A stretch of 64,000 bases of DNA from Solea solea. Lineage: Eukaryota > Chordata > Actinopteri > Pleuronectiformes > Soleidae. Positions 11,140 to 21,960 of the stretch are shown piece by piece. The notes beneath the pieces were generated by a model. The model saw only the letters and a list, made by a program, of their open reading frames with translations, had not been told where the DNA came from and ran no database searches. The stretch is taken from assembly GCF_958295425.1 (NCBI RefSeq), contig NW_026704019.1:786001-850000 (forward strand). Direction: 5' to 3'. Positions within the stretch are counted from its first letter, which is position 1. Every line of letters begins with the position of its first letter. The position numbers and the translations under genes were made by a program.

Positions 11140-14100
11140 TCCCAACAGTGAAATCATTGCAAAATCAAACACTGAGGGTACAGAACTAAATCTTTTAAGA
11201 TGTTAACTTCATTTGTGAGGTTTATGTTATGGGACAGCAGAAAAATTAAAAAAATCCGTAAACAGCCTTATCTCAGCTGAATGCGCACACAAACAGACTT
11301 CAATAGAAAAACACATCCAAACAGTGAAATCTTTGCAAAATTAAACACTGAGGGTAAAGAAGTATATCTTATAAGATGTTAAGTTCATTTGTTAGGTTTA
11401 TATTATGGGAAAGTAGAAAAATGAAAAAAATCCGAAAACAGCCTTATCTCAGCTGAATGCGCACACAAACAGACACTTGTAGAAACACACATCCCAACAC
11501 TGAAATCATTGAAAAGTCAAACAGTGAGTGTACAGAACTAAATCTTTTAAGATGTTAACTTCATTTGTGAGGTTTATGTTAAGGGACAGCAGAAAAATTA
11601 AAAAATCCGTAAACAGCCTTATCTCAGCTGAATGCGCACACAAGCAGACACTTGTAGAAAAACACATCCCAACAGTGAAATCAATGCAAAATCAAACAGT
11701 AAGGGTACAGAACTAAATATTTTAAGATGTTAACTTCATTTGTGAGGTTTATGTTATGGGACAGCAGAAAATTTAAAAAATCCGTAAACAGCCTTATCTC
11801 AACTGAATGCGCACACAAACAGACACCAATAGAAAAACACATCCAAACAGTGAAATCTTTGCAAAATTAAACACTGAGGGTAAAGAAGTATATCTTATAA
11901 GATGTTAAGTTCATTTGTTAGGTTTATATTATGGGAAAGTAGAAAAATGAAAAAAATCCGAAAACAGCCTTATCTCAGCTGTATGCGCACACAAACAGAC
12001 ACCAATAGAAAAACACATCCAAACAGTGAAATCTTTGCAAAATTAAACACTGAGGGTAAAGAAGTATATCTTATAAGATGTTAACTTCATTTGTTAGGTT
12101 TATATTATGGGAAAGTAGAAAAATGAAAAAAATCCGTAAACAGCCTTATCTCAGCTGAATGCGCACACAAACAGACACTTGTAGAAAAACACATCCCAAA
12201 CAGTGAAATCTTTGCAAAATTAAACACTGAGGGTGAAGAAGTATATCTTATAAGATGTTAAGTTCATTTGTTAGGTTTATATTATGGGAAAGTAGAAAAA
12301 TGAAAAAAATCCGAAAACAGCCTTATCTCAGCTGTATGCGCACACAAACAGACACCAATAGAAAAACACATCCCAACAGTGAAATCATTGCAAAATCAAA
12401 CACTGAGGGTACAGAACTAAATCTTTTAAGATGTTAACTTCATTTGTGAGGTTTATGTTATGGGACAGCAGAAAAATTAAAAAAATCCGTAAACAGCCTT
12501 ATCTCAGCTGAATGCGCACACAAACAGACACCAATAGAAAAACACATCCAAACAGTGAAATCTTTGCAAAATTAAACACTGAGGGTAAAGAAGTATATCT
12601 TATAAGATGTTAAATTCATTTGTTAGGTTTATATTATGGGAAAGTAGAAAAATGAAAAAAATCCGTAAACAGCCTTATCTCAGCTGAATGCGCACACAAA
12701 CAGACACTTGTAGAAAAACACATCCCAACAGTGAAACCATTGCAAAATCAAACACTGAGTGTACAGAACTAAATATTTTAAGATGTTAACTTCATTTGTG
12801 AGGTTTATGTTATGGGACAGCAGAAAAAATAAAAAAATCCGTAAACAGCCTTATCTCAGCTGAATGCGCACACAAACAGACACTTGTAGAAAAACACATC
12901 CCAACAGTGAAACCATTGCAAAATCAAACACTGAGGGTACAGAACTAAATATTTTAAGATGTTAACTTCATTTGTGAGGTTTATGTTATGGGACAGCAGA
13001 AAAAATAAAAAAATCCATAAACAGCCTTATCTCAGCTGAATGCGCACTCAAACAGACACCAATAGAAAAACACATCCAAACAGTGAAATCTTTGCAATAT
13101 TAAACACTGAGGGTAAAGAAGTATATCTTATAAGATGTTAAGTTCATTTGTTAGGTTTATATTATGGGAAAGTAGAAAAATGAAAAAAATCCGAAAACAG
13201 CCTTATCTCAGCTGTATGCGCACACAAACAGACACCAATAGAAAAACACATCCAAACAGTGAAATCAATGCAAAATCAAACAGTGAGTGTACAGAACTAA
13301 AACTTTTAAGAAGTTAACTTCATTTGTGAGGTTTATGTTATGGGACAGCAGAAAAATTAAAAAAATCCGTAAACAGCCTTATCTCAGCTGGATGCGCACA
13401 CAAACAGACACCAATAGAAAAACACATCCAAACAGTGAAATCTTTGCAAAATTAAACACTGAGGGTAAAGAAGTATATCTTATAAGATGTTAACTTCATT
13501 TGTTAGGTTTATATTATGGGAAAGTAGAAAAATGAAAAAAATCCGAAAACAGCCTTATCTCAGCTGTATGCGCACACAAAACAGACACCAATAGAAAAAC
13601 ACATCCAAACAGTGAAATCTTTGCAAAATTAAACACTGAGGGTAAAGAAGTATATCTTATAAGATGTTAAGTTCATTTGTTAGGTTTATATTATGGGAAA
13701 GTAGAAAAATGAAAAGAAATCCGAAAACAGCCTTATCTCAGCTGTATGCGCACACAAACAGACACCAATAGAAAAACACATCCAAACAGTGAAATCAATG
13801 CAAAATCAAACAGTGAGTGTACAGAACTAAATCTTTTAAGATGTTAACTTCATTTGTGAGGTTTATGTTATGGGACAGCAGAAAAATTAAAAAAATCCGT
13901 AAACAGCCTTATCTCAGCTGAATGCGCACACAAACAGACACCAATAGAAAAACACATCCAAACAGTGAAATCTTTGAAAATTAAACACTGAGGGTAAAGA
14001 AGTATATCTTATAAGATGTTAAATTCATTTGTTAGGTTTATATTATGGGAAAGTAGAAAAATGAAAAAAATCCGTAAACAGCCTTATCTCAGCTGAATGC

Positions 14101-17012
14101 GCACACAAACAGACACTTGTAGAAAAACACATCCCAACAGTGAAACCATTGCAAAATCAAACACTGAGTGTACAGAACTAAATATTTTAAGATGTTAACT
14201 TCATTTGTGAGGTTTATGTTATGGGACAGCAGAAAAAATAAAAAAATCCGTAAACAGCCTTATCTCAGCTGAATGCGCACACAAACAGACACTTGTAGAA
14301 AAACACATCCCAACAGTGAAACCATTGCAAAATCAAACACTGAGGGTACAGAACTAAATATTTTAAGATGTTAACTTCATTTGTGAGGTTTATGTTATGG
14401 GACAGCAGAAAAAATAAAAAAATCCGTAAACAGCCTTATCTCAGCTGAATGCGCACTCAAACAGACACAAATAGAAAAACACATCCAAACAGTGAAATCT
14501 TTGCAATATTAAACACTGAGGGTAAAGAAGTATATCTTATAAGATGTTAAATTCATTTGTTAGGTTTATATTATGGGAAAGTAGAAAAATGAAAAAAATC
14601 CGAAAACAGCCTTATCTCAGCTGTATGCGCACACAAACAGACACCAATAGAAAAACACATCCAAACAGTGAAATCAATGCAAAATCAAACAGTGAGTGTA
14701 CAGAACTAAATCTTTTAAGAAGTTAACTTCATTTGTGAGGTTTATGTTATGGGACAGCAGAAAAATTAAAAAAATCAGTAAACAGCCTTATCTCAGCTGA
14801 ATGTGCACACAAACAGACACTTGTAGAAAAACACATCCCAACAGTGAAACCATTGCAAAATCAAACACTGAGGGTACAGAACTAAATATTTTAAGATGTT
14901 AACTTCATTTGTGAGGTTTATGTTATGGGACAGCTGAAAAATTAAAAAAATCCGTAAACAGCCTTATCTCAGCTGAATGCGCACACAAACAGACACCAAT
15001 AGAAAAACACATCCAAACAGTGAAATCTTTGCAAAATTAAACACTGAGGGTAAAGAAGTATATCTTATAAGATGTTAACTTCATTTGTTAGGTTTATATT
15101 ATGGGAAAGTAGAAAAATGAAAAAAATCCGAAAACAGCCTTATCTCAGCTGTATGCGCACACAAAACAGACACCAATAGAAAAACACATCCAAACAGTGA
15201 AATCTTTGCAAAATTAAACACTGAGGGTAAAGAAGTATATCTTATAAGATGTTAAGTTCATTTGTTAGGTTTATATTATGGGAAAGTAGAAAAATGAAAA
15301 GAAATCCGAAAACAGCCTTATCTCAGCTGTATGCGCACACAAACAGACACCAATAGAAAAACACATCCAAACAGTGAAATCAATGCAAAATCAAACAGTG
15401 AGTGTACAGAACTAAATCTTTTAAGATGTTAACTTCATTTGTGAGGTTTATGTTATGGGACAGCAGAAAAATTAAAAAAATCCGTAAACAGCCTTATCTC
15501 AGCTGAATGCGCACACAAACAGACACCAATAGAAAAACACATCCAAACAGTGAAATCAATGCAAAATCAAACAGTGAGTGTACAGAACTAAAACTTTTAA
15601 GAAGTTAACTTCATTTGTGAGGTTTATGTTATGGGACAGCAGAAAAATTAAAAAAATCAGTAAACAGCCTTATCTCAGCTGAATGTGCACACAAACAGAC
15701 ACTTGTAGAAAAACACATCCCAACAGTGAAACCATTGCAAAATCAAACACTGAGGGTACAGAACTAAATCTTTTAAGATGTTAACTTCATTTGTGAGGTT
15801 TATGTTATGGGACAGCTGAAAAATTAAAAAAATCCGTAAACAGCCTTATCTCAGCTGAATGCGCACACAAACAGACACCAATAGAAAAACACATCCAAAC
15901 AGTGAAATCTTTGCAAAATTAAACACTGAGGGTAAAGAAGTATATCTTATAAGATGTTAACTTCATTTGTTAGGTTTATATTATGGGAAAGTAGAAAAAT
16001 GAAAAAAATCCGAAAACAGCCTTATCTCAGCTGTATGCGCACACAAAACAGACACCAATAGAAAAACACATCCAAACAGTGAAATCTTTGCAAAATTAAA
16101 CACTGAGGGTAAAGAAGTATATCTTATAAGATGTTAAGTTCATTTGTTAGGTTTATATTATGGGAAAGTAGAAAAATGAAAAGAAATCCGAAAACAGCCT
16201 TATCTCAGCTGTATGCGCACACAAACAGACACCAATAGAAAAACACATCCAAACAGTGAAATCAATGCAAAATCAAACAGTGAGTGTACAGAACTAAATC
16301 TTTTAAGAAGTTAACTTCATTTGTGAGGTTTATGTTATGGGACAGCAGAAAAATTAAAAAAATCAGTAAACAGCCTTATCTCAGCTGAATGTGCACACAA
16401 ACAGACACTTGTAGAAAAACACATCCCAACAGTGAAACCATTGCAAAATCAAACACTGAGGGTACAGAACTAAATCTTTTAAGATGTTAACTTCATTTGT
16501 GAGGTTTATGTTATGGGACAGCTGAAAAATTAAAAAAATCCGTAAACAGCCTTATCTCAGCTGAATGCGCACACAAGCAGACACTTGTAGAAAAACACAT
16601 CCCAACAGTGAAATCAATGCAAAATCAAACAGTAAGGGTACAGAACTAAATATTTTAAGATGTTAACTTCATTTGTGAGGTTTATGTTATGGGACAGCAG
16701 AAAATTTAAAAAATCCGTAAACAGCCTTATCTCAACTGAATGCGCACACAAACAGACACCAATAGAAAAACACATCCAAACAGTGAAATCTTTGCAAAAT
16801 TAAACACTGAGGGTAAAGAAGTATATCTTATAAGATGTTAACTTCATTTGTTAGGTTTATGTTATGGGACAGCAGAAAAATTAAAAAAATCCGGAAGAGC
16901 CTTATCTCAGCTGAATGCGCACACAAACAGACACCAATAGAAAAACACATCCGTGAAATCATTGCAAAATCAAACACTGAGAGTACAGAAGTATATCTTA
17001 TAAGATGTACAT
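11140..17012 (+). repeat. Family II 176-bp satellite array, copy 1
   Basis: About 33 monomers of the same length and register as family I but of a different subfamily. Diagnostic differences are gggacagcagaaaaattaa or gggaaagtagaaaaatg, aatccgtaaacagccttatctcagctg, gcgcacacaaacagacacc or acacttgtag, and tcatttgtgagg or tcatttgttagg. The two kinds tend to alternate. The acacaaaacag variant recurs at 13571, 15156 and 16038, giving spacings of 9 and 5 monomers. It ends abruptly near 17012. Confidence 0.97.
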
Positions 17013-17260
17013 TTCATTTGTCCAGTTAACTGTATGGTTATTTGTCATAATCAAGCTTCAAAAAAATATTTTTACAATGTTTTTTTCAACAAATGTTGCT
17101 TTCACAGCACACATTATTGTTGTAATCATATCATTATTATTAATATTATTATTATTATCGCTGTTAATATTATTATTGTTATCATCACCATCATTATATT
17201 TATATCATTAATACATTGACATTATATTAACATAAAAAAACAAAAACTCGCGCACTCATT
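17013..17260. repeat. AT-rich edge with (ATT)n microsatellite
   Basis: The satellite stops here and is followed by a degenerate ATT/ATC tract centred on 17123-17215. Two overlapping open frames across it encode runs of Ile/Leu and are compositional artefacts. Confidence 0.85.
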
Positions 17261-17541
17261 CTATTGGGAACAATGACATGATGATGCTGTAGGGCCACCT
17301 TCAGCATTCGCTTCCGATTTTCATTAAGTTTCGATTCCACCTTAAAAAAAATGCACGTTTCGGCCAGTAGGGAGAAGTGCAAATTCAGGAATGGTTGCAA
17401 TAGAATTCAGTCAGCATTCATATTTGAGATGGACTTTCTCCTATAGTCCAAAGTAGATATGGACATATAGGGGATCACTGGAAAAATAAGGAGCTGTAGC
17501 ATGCAAAGCAGGTGACATATTTCATGTGAAATCATATTAGG

Positions 17542-17556
17542 CCACTAGAGGGCAGT
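17542..17556 (+). promoter_or_regulatory. CTCF-type motif, copy 1
   Basis: CCACTAGAGGGCAGT fits every position of the vertebrate CTCF core consensus (CCASYAGRKGGCRSY). It lies 530 bp from the end of family II satellite. Such motifs are also spread by retroelements, and a sequence match is not proof of binding. Confidence 0.5.
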
Positions 17557-17998
17557 GCAAAGTCACAAATTGTTGCAAAATAATTGTCAAAATCTTGACT
17601 TTTGAGCTTGATTTTCTCCACAATTCTCAAACCAGGAAAATTCATCACAAATACCCGATCACGATATGACAATATCAAAATTCTAAGATCATATCTTGTC
17701 TCATGTCATGATATAGCTATAATATTGTCATGCCTTCCTCATCATAGTTCACATTCCATTTGTCAGAGATAAAATATGAATCCATAACCCATTTTGAGAG
17801 GCAGGTTCTCATAAGGTTGGGATGTGTCAACTATTTGGGTTGCCACTAGACTCCCCTGTTTAAATGTAGGAGTTTAGTATTTTGGGCAACACCATGTTAG
17901 TTTTTGAAACCAGAAACAACCATAGTTATAAGAGAAGGGATGGATACTGATAGCTTGTCCACTACAAATCCACCTATAACTGCAACTTTGCAAACATG

Positions 17999-18039
17999 AA
18001 ATGCAGAGCTGTCAATCACACACTGACAGCTCTGCATTT
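17999..18039. repeat. Perfect 16-bp inverted repeat (hairpin), copy 1
   Basis: Arms AAATGCAGAGCTGTCA and TGACAGCTCTGCATTT are exact complements around a 9-base loop (atcacacac). A second hairpin follows at once at 18041-18062 with 8-bp arms AATGTAAA and TTTACATT. This could be the core of a small palindromic MITE or a transcribed hairpin; the sequence does not decide. Confidence 0.85.
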
Positions 18040-18120
18040 AAATGTAAAATTAAATTTACATTGTGGACATGCAGCTCTACTGAAGAGGAACTAAGACCAT
18101 AAACCCTTTAGAACAATGTA

Positions 18121-18240
18121 TGCAGGGCACCAGACTAACTTTTTACTAGGAGCACAGTAGCCCCCCCTATAACTGAATGTTTTAGGAGAGCAAGCAGAAC
18201 ATTTAGGGGCGCACACCTTAAACATTTCCTCTCATTTTCA
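18121..18240. mobile_element. Possible dispersed fish repeat fragment
   Basis: The text gcaccagactaactttt, a C-run and gggagcac-like phrases resemble a repeat often seen in teleost introns. No termini or coding sequence are visible. Named only as a suspicion. Confidence 0.25.
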
Positions 18241-18981
18241 CTGTATTACTGATCAATACTCCGATAATAATTGAATAAATTGCAATGTGCTGTTTAGAAT
18301 TCCCAGTGAATTTTTATTGTGCACTTGTTTGTTAAAGTATAACATCACATAAGAGACATTAAGTGTACATAAAATACCATCACTGTCACTACAGTACAAT
18401 TATTAACTAGAAGTGGCCCGGTACTGTCCAGTACACAGAAACTGCACTTTTATTTGTGTACTGGCACATTTCACAAGATGCCGGTAATCTCTTATCAGTC
18501 CACTTGATTATGGTCCAGAGCAATAATGTCTCAGGGTACACTATGTGACGTTCACCTGTTCTCACAAAAGTCAAGTGTTTATTCCTTGAGTTTGGAGTTT
18601 TTATTTTCTATCTAATCTCTATCTGGAAGACGACCGCTGTGGCGACCATCATCATGCTTCAAAAGCATGAGTTAGCTCATCCACACACTCATACTTTCTG
18701 ATATAATAAAAATAAACATGGAGCTGGCAAGTTGAGGCTTGAAAATATCAGAGGAAGATGCACAGAAGGGATTAAGCTGGGCAATAGCCCGGTATCCTGG
18801 ACTCTTGCTCAAAAATTAATAAATTGATAAAGTTGAACCTGAATTTTCCTTAACACTAAAACAAGGCCAGACCAAAAGTTTCACTCCCAGGGCTGGAGTA
18901 TGCCAGGTGTAATATTATTAGATATTAATGTAGATGTGATGCAATAATTTGATGCACAAGCCTGTTTTCTTTGTGTATTAC

Positions 18982-19074
18982 CTTAATGACTCTGTCCTGG
19001 CAGTGCTGGATGATCTTACACAGCTCCTCTGTACCCTGAGACTCGAGACTCTGATGAAGGATCTGCTCAAACAT
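18982..19074 (-). CDS. Exon C of unidentified gene, copy 1
   Basis: On the minus strand the acceptor ttttactag precedes 93 bp (31 codons) with no stop, and the donor is AAG|gtaata. The peptide begins MFEQILHQSLESQGTEEL and ends with HCQDRVIK; it looks amphipathic and helical. Both borders are phase 0, which matches exon B on one side and exon D on the other. The leading ATG is internal, given the acceptor just before it. I do not recognise the protein family. The borders, coding-like wobble bases and frame agreement make this a real or recently real exon. Confidence 0.6.
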
Positions 19075-19498
19075 CTAGTAAAACACAATTTGTAGTTTTG
19101 TACCTAACTTTGTGACATACATGCATGTAACACCAGACAAACTGACTCATATAGGAATATCCCATGAAATAATGTGATAATGTTATTTATCACATGTGGA
19201 CCCAGGTCCACAGTCTGTATTGTGGCATGTTTAACTGTTTAACTGTCCACTGAGTTATCAAACCGCCAAAAGATGTTCGCCTTTAGTTCTACTGTGTCCT
19301 TGATCAATGCCACAGTCAGAACCTCATCATTCAACTATTTGACAAACTCTAGTCAAACAGGAGCTACAGTGTAGGAAAATGATCAAGCAATATAATGAGT
19401 GTCAATAAAATGATTAGCTCTCATAGAAACTTCCCATTGTGTTAACCAGTTAACCAATAACCTATATCAGACTGGTTAGTCAGTAGTTGAGGTTTCAC
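19075..19498. other. Intron between exons B and C, copy 1
   Basis: A 424-bp interval with AT-rich, stop-rich sequence in all frames and GT/AG ends on the minus strand (gtgaaacc at the right edge, ttttactag at the left edge). Confidence 0.55.
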
Positions 19499-19654
19499 CT
19501 CTCTCATGGGGATCTGGGCCCTTTGGACAAACACTGACGGGCTGCTCACGTCAAACTGTTGCTGCAGACCCTCAAGGCTCAGGTTCACCACCTTCTCATA
19601 GCAGCTGTGCATCTTAACTGGATGGAAAGCCAGCATGGAGATCTTCTCCATGTG
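19499..19654 (-). CDS. Exon B of unidentified gene, copy 1
   Basis: On the minus strand the acceptor cttcctcctcag precedes 156 bp (exactly 52 codons), closed by the donor GAG|gtgaaa. The peptide reads HMEKISMLAFHPVKM, then HSCYEKVVNLSLEGLQQQF and a Ser/Val-rich stretch ending in PMRE. Phase is 0 at both ends. The open frame continues beyond both splice sites, but the pyrimidine tract there translates to Pro/Ser-rich sequence typical of an intron. GC content and codon usage are clearly more gene-like than the surrounding DNA. I cannot name the protein. Confidence 0.65.
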
Positions 19655-20003
19655 CTGAGGAGGAAGACAAGAAGGGAGAGGAAGAGATGGATGAGGCATG
19701 GACAGATTTGGGAAAAATGTATAATTGTGTCTCACAATAAATATACTACTGCAAAAGTATCACTAATGTTACACTAGACAAATGCTGTTTAAATCACAAA
19801 CATATTTGGAATAGGAGTATAGGAATTGCGGATAGATAACATTTGTTTTGTAAAGATCCAGATTCTTGTGCTTCAACTGCGAAAATCAGAGTGCATTTTC
19901 TATACATAATCATTATATATTGTGCTTCAATTTAAGCACATTCTCATGTTATGGGTTTTATTTAAAGCAACACAATTTTCAACCTTCACGTAATGTCTCT
20001 AAG
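19655..20003. other. Intronic or intergenic DNA, no gene seen
   Basis: AT-rich sequence upstream of exon B on the minus strand. Its first bases form the polypyrimidine tract of the acceptor. A 62-codon open frame at 19866-20054 has no coding features. Confidence 0.5.
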
Positions 20004-20160
20004 CAGGGATGGGAAGTATTTCTGATACATGTATTAAAAAAAATACATATTTAAAATACGAAATATGCTCTTTTCTGGAGATGATGAAAAATTCCTTCAG
20101 ATTTTGTACCAATATATTTCCATTATGTGTATTTTATTTAAAATACTGTAACATACATCC
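20004..20160 (+). mobile_element. Possible hAT-like non-autonomous element end
   Basis: Begins cagggatgggaagtatttct, a terminus resembling those of hAT-type elements in fish, followed by palindromic-leaning ATTTTAAATAC text. No matching opposite terminus was found, so this is at best a fragment. Confidence 0.3.
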
Positions 20161-20269
20161 TTGGAAAAAAAGTGATGACATAAGAAGACAAATTGCAGGA
20201 TGCTGCTTCAGATTGGACGTCATGGTGCTTGTGCCTACTTTAATTTGCCAGGACTTGTTAAGATCACAA

Positions 20270-20765
20270 TTAGTCTACATAAGAATTGAATTGAGTCAAG
20301 CGATTACCATCAGAGCTGAGTTTCAAGACTTTAGAGCTCACTCTGTCGTTTACATCGATGACAGTGTTAAAGTCGCCACATAAAATAATTTTGTATCCGA
20401 CCAATAGGGGTTCTTTAAGTCTTTTAAAAAGTTGAAAAATGTTTGTTCTCTCATGAGAGTTGTACACGTGTATCGTTCGTATTTTTTCTCCTCGGTAAAA
20501 ACAATCCAACATGAGCAATCTACAAGGAATTAAATTAGGAAATCATTCGTTTTACGAATAATAGTGACATCACCAGTTTTAGAAAAAAGATCCCACCATC
20601 AGCTTTACTTTCGCCAATAGAAATTACACTTAGACCTTTGTTCCACATGCTGGATACCGTTACTCTTTACTTGTGTTCAGTCTCAGTTCTTGACAACATA
20701 ATATGTCAAAGTCAGTTTTCAACAAGAATTTAATTTGTTGGGCTCTAAAAGAATTTGATTGGATG
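20270..20765 (-). pseudogene. LINE endonuclease fragment, antisense, copy 1
   Basis: Translating the minus strand across shifting frames gives KFLLKTDFDILCCQELRL, then, after gaps, YKIILCGDFNTVID. These match the layout of the apurinic-like endonuclease at the start of LINE ORF2, with the CxQExxL and GDFN catalytic-region motifs. The reading frame is broken by frameshifts and stops, so it is dead. It belongs with the plus-strand reverse-transcriptase tail at 20976, lying in opposite orientation. An L1/Tx1-type fish LINE is the best fit. No restored protein is implied. Confidence 0.75.
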
Positions 20766-20845
20766 CCATGGGCATTCCAAGATGAAACTTTGGGGAAGGT
20801 CATAAATGTTTGGGGGGTTATGGTGTGGGTTTGTCGTGATTTTAT

Positions 20846-20880
20846 AATATATATATATATATATATTTATATATATTTAT
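20846..20880. repeat. (AT)n microsatellite
   Basis: A run of AT dinucleotides with two TTT interruptions, located between the two oppositely oriented LINE pieces. Confidence 0.9.
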
Positions 20881-20975
20881 TTTAAAATAAGTTGTTGCCA
20901 AAGTTGTTGCTGTAAGGGGGGCTCTCTGCTACAGCCTGCGGGTAAAGCGGGGTGCTGCCAACTCGCTGACCCTGA

Positions 20976-21960
20976 CCCTTATACCTATTCCAAGCCCTAC
21001 CAGTAGAGGTCCCCCAAGCCCCAATTTATGAGCTGGAATAAAATGATATCAAAGTTTAGTTGGGGTGGCAAAAGACCCACGATAAGACTGGAAACTCTCC
21101 AGCTGCCAAAAGAAGAAGGAGGGATGAGACTTCCAAAATTAAAGGAATACTACCATGCGGCCCAATTGAGATATATCGTAGGTTGGTGCAAACCAGACAC
21201 AGTGAAATGAAATAGAAAAAGAGTTTGGAGAAAACCCAGTACAGAATATAATTGGGGATAAAGAAACATACAAGAAGATTCAAAACCAAATAGACACAAT
21301 CACGATGTTCACATACAAAATATGGTTCAGTATAATAAAAAAATATAAGATACAGAAAGACACTAATTTATTGAATATGATAGCAATTTTACACCGACTA
21401 GGTACGATATAGGATTTAAACAGTGGACAACCAAGGGAATCACAGCATGGTGTGTTTTGGTGAAAGATGGACAGCTTGAGAGTTTCCAAAATATGACAGA
21501 AAAAAAGGATTTAGATAATCAATCATGAATTCTGTGGATTCCTGCAACTTAGAGACTACTATATGAAAGAGATCAGGATGGACCCCTCCTGAGAAGTGAA
21601 TAGTGTGATCCAGATCATCATAATCAACGCATACAAAGAAACCACAATTAGAATTATATTGGGACTATATAAAAAAAAATGCTACAAAATACATTAAAAA
21701 AAAGATGGGAATCAGGATTTAACATAAAACTTAGTGATGAAGATTGGCTAAGATTGGTATAATCTGCCAGACATTAGCCTCATGTATGAAACAAAGTGAT
21801 TTTGAAGCAGAAACATATTTAGGTTACAAGGTCAGAGCTGCAGTGACTTCCTGACAAGTACAAATGAGCATTTCATGGGTTGTACTGGCAACAGATATGA
21901 CAAATGTTGGGTGGCTGGGAGATTTTTTTTTAATCAGTCTTGAATATGTCAAAGATTACC
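20976..21960 (+). pseudogene. LINE ORF2 C-terminal fragment, copy 1
   Basis: Plus-strand translation in alternating frames gives LYLFQALPVEVPQ, then (after a one-base frame change near 21028) WNKMISKF and RLETLQLPKEEGGMRLP, then FKQWTTKGITA with VKDGQLESF, then LSDEDWLRLV. This is the order found after the reverse transcriptase in L1-type ORF2. Several stops and frameshifts make it non-functional. Later text (CTGNRYDKCW near 21870) may be the decayed Cys-rich tail. The 3' end may reach an A-run at 22441, but no target-site duplication was identified. Confidence 0.75.

Larger units (their letters stand above)
17261..18981. other. Low-copy DNA between satellite and exon C, no gene seen
   Basis: About 1.7 kb of probable intron. 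It contains a CTCF-like site, two adjacent hairpins and a stretch near 18121-18240 (ggcaccagactaactttttac, runs of C) that resembles a dispersed fish repeat. A direct search by eye on both strands found no further exon with paired splice sites. Confidence 0.5.

Noticed and set aside
2729..17012. CRISPR-like array
   Set aside because: Repeats are contiguous 176-bp monomers without unique spacers, in a eukaryotic context.
11528..17029. Open frames of about 60 codons in family II as a repeated small protein
   Set aside because: They all start and stop at the same satellite landmarks, are broken by single-base variants, and appear in either strand at the inverted monomer. They reflect the 176-bp period.
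17005..17219. Hydrophobic open frames that look like membrane proteins
   Set aside because: They are translations of an (ATT)n tract.
20009..20383. 124-codon open frame on the plus strand
   Set aside because: It runs across a hAT-like end and the antisense of the LINE endonuclease. No domain and no coding pattern.
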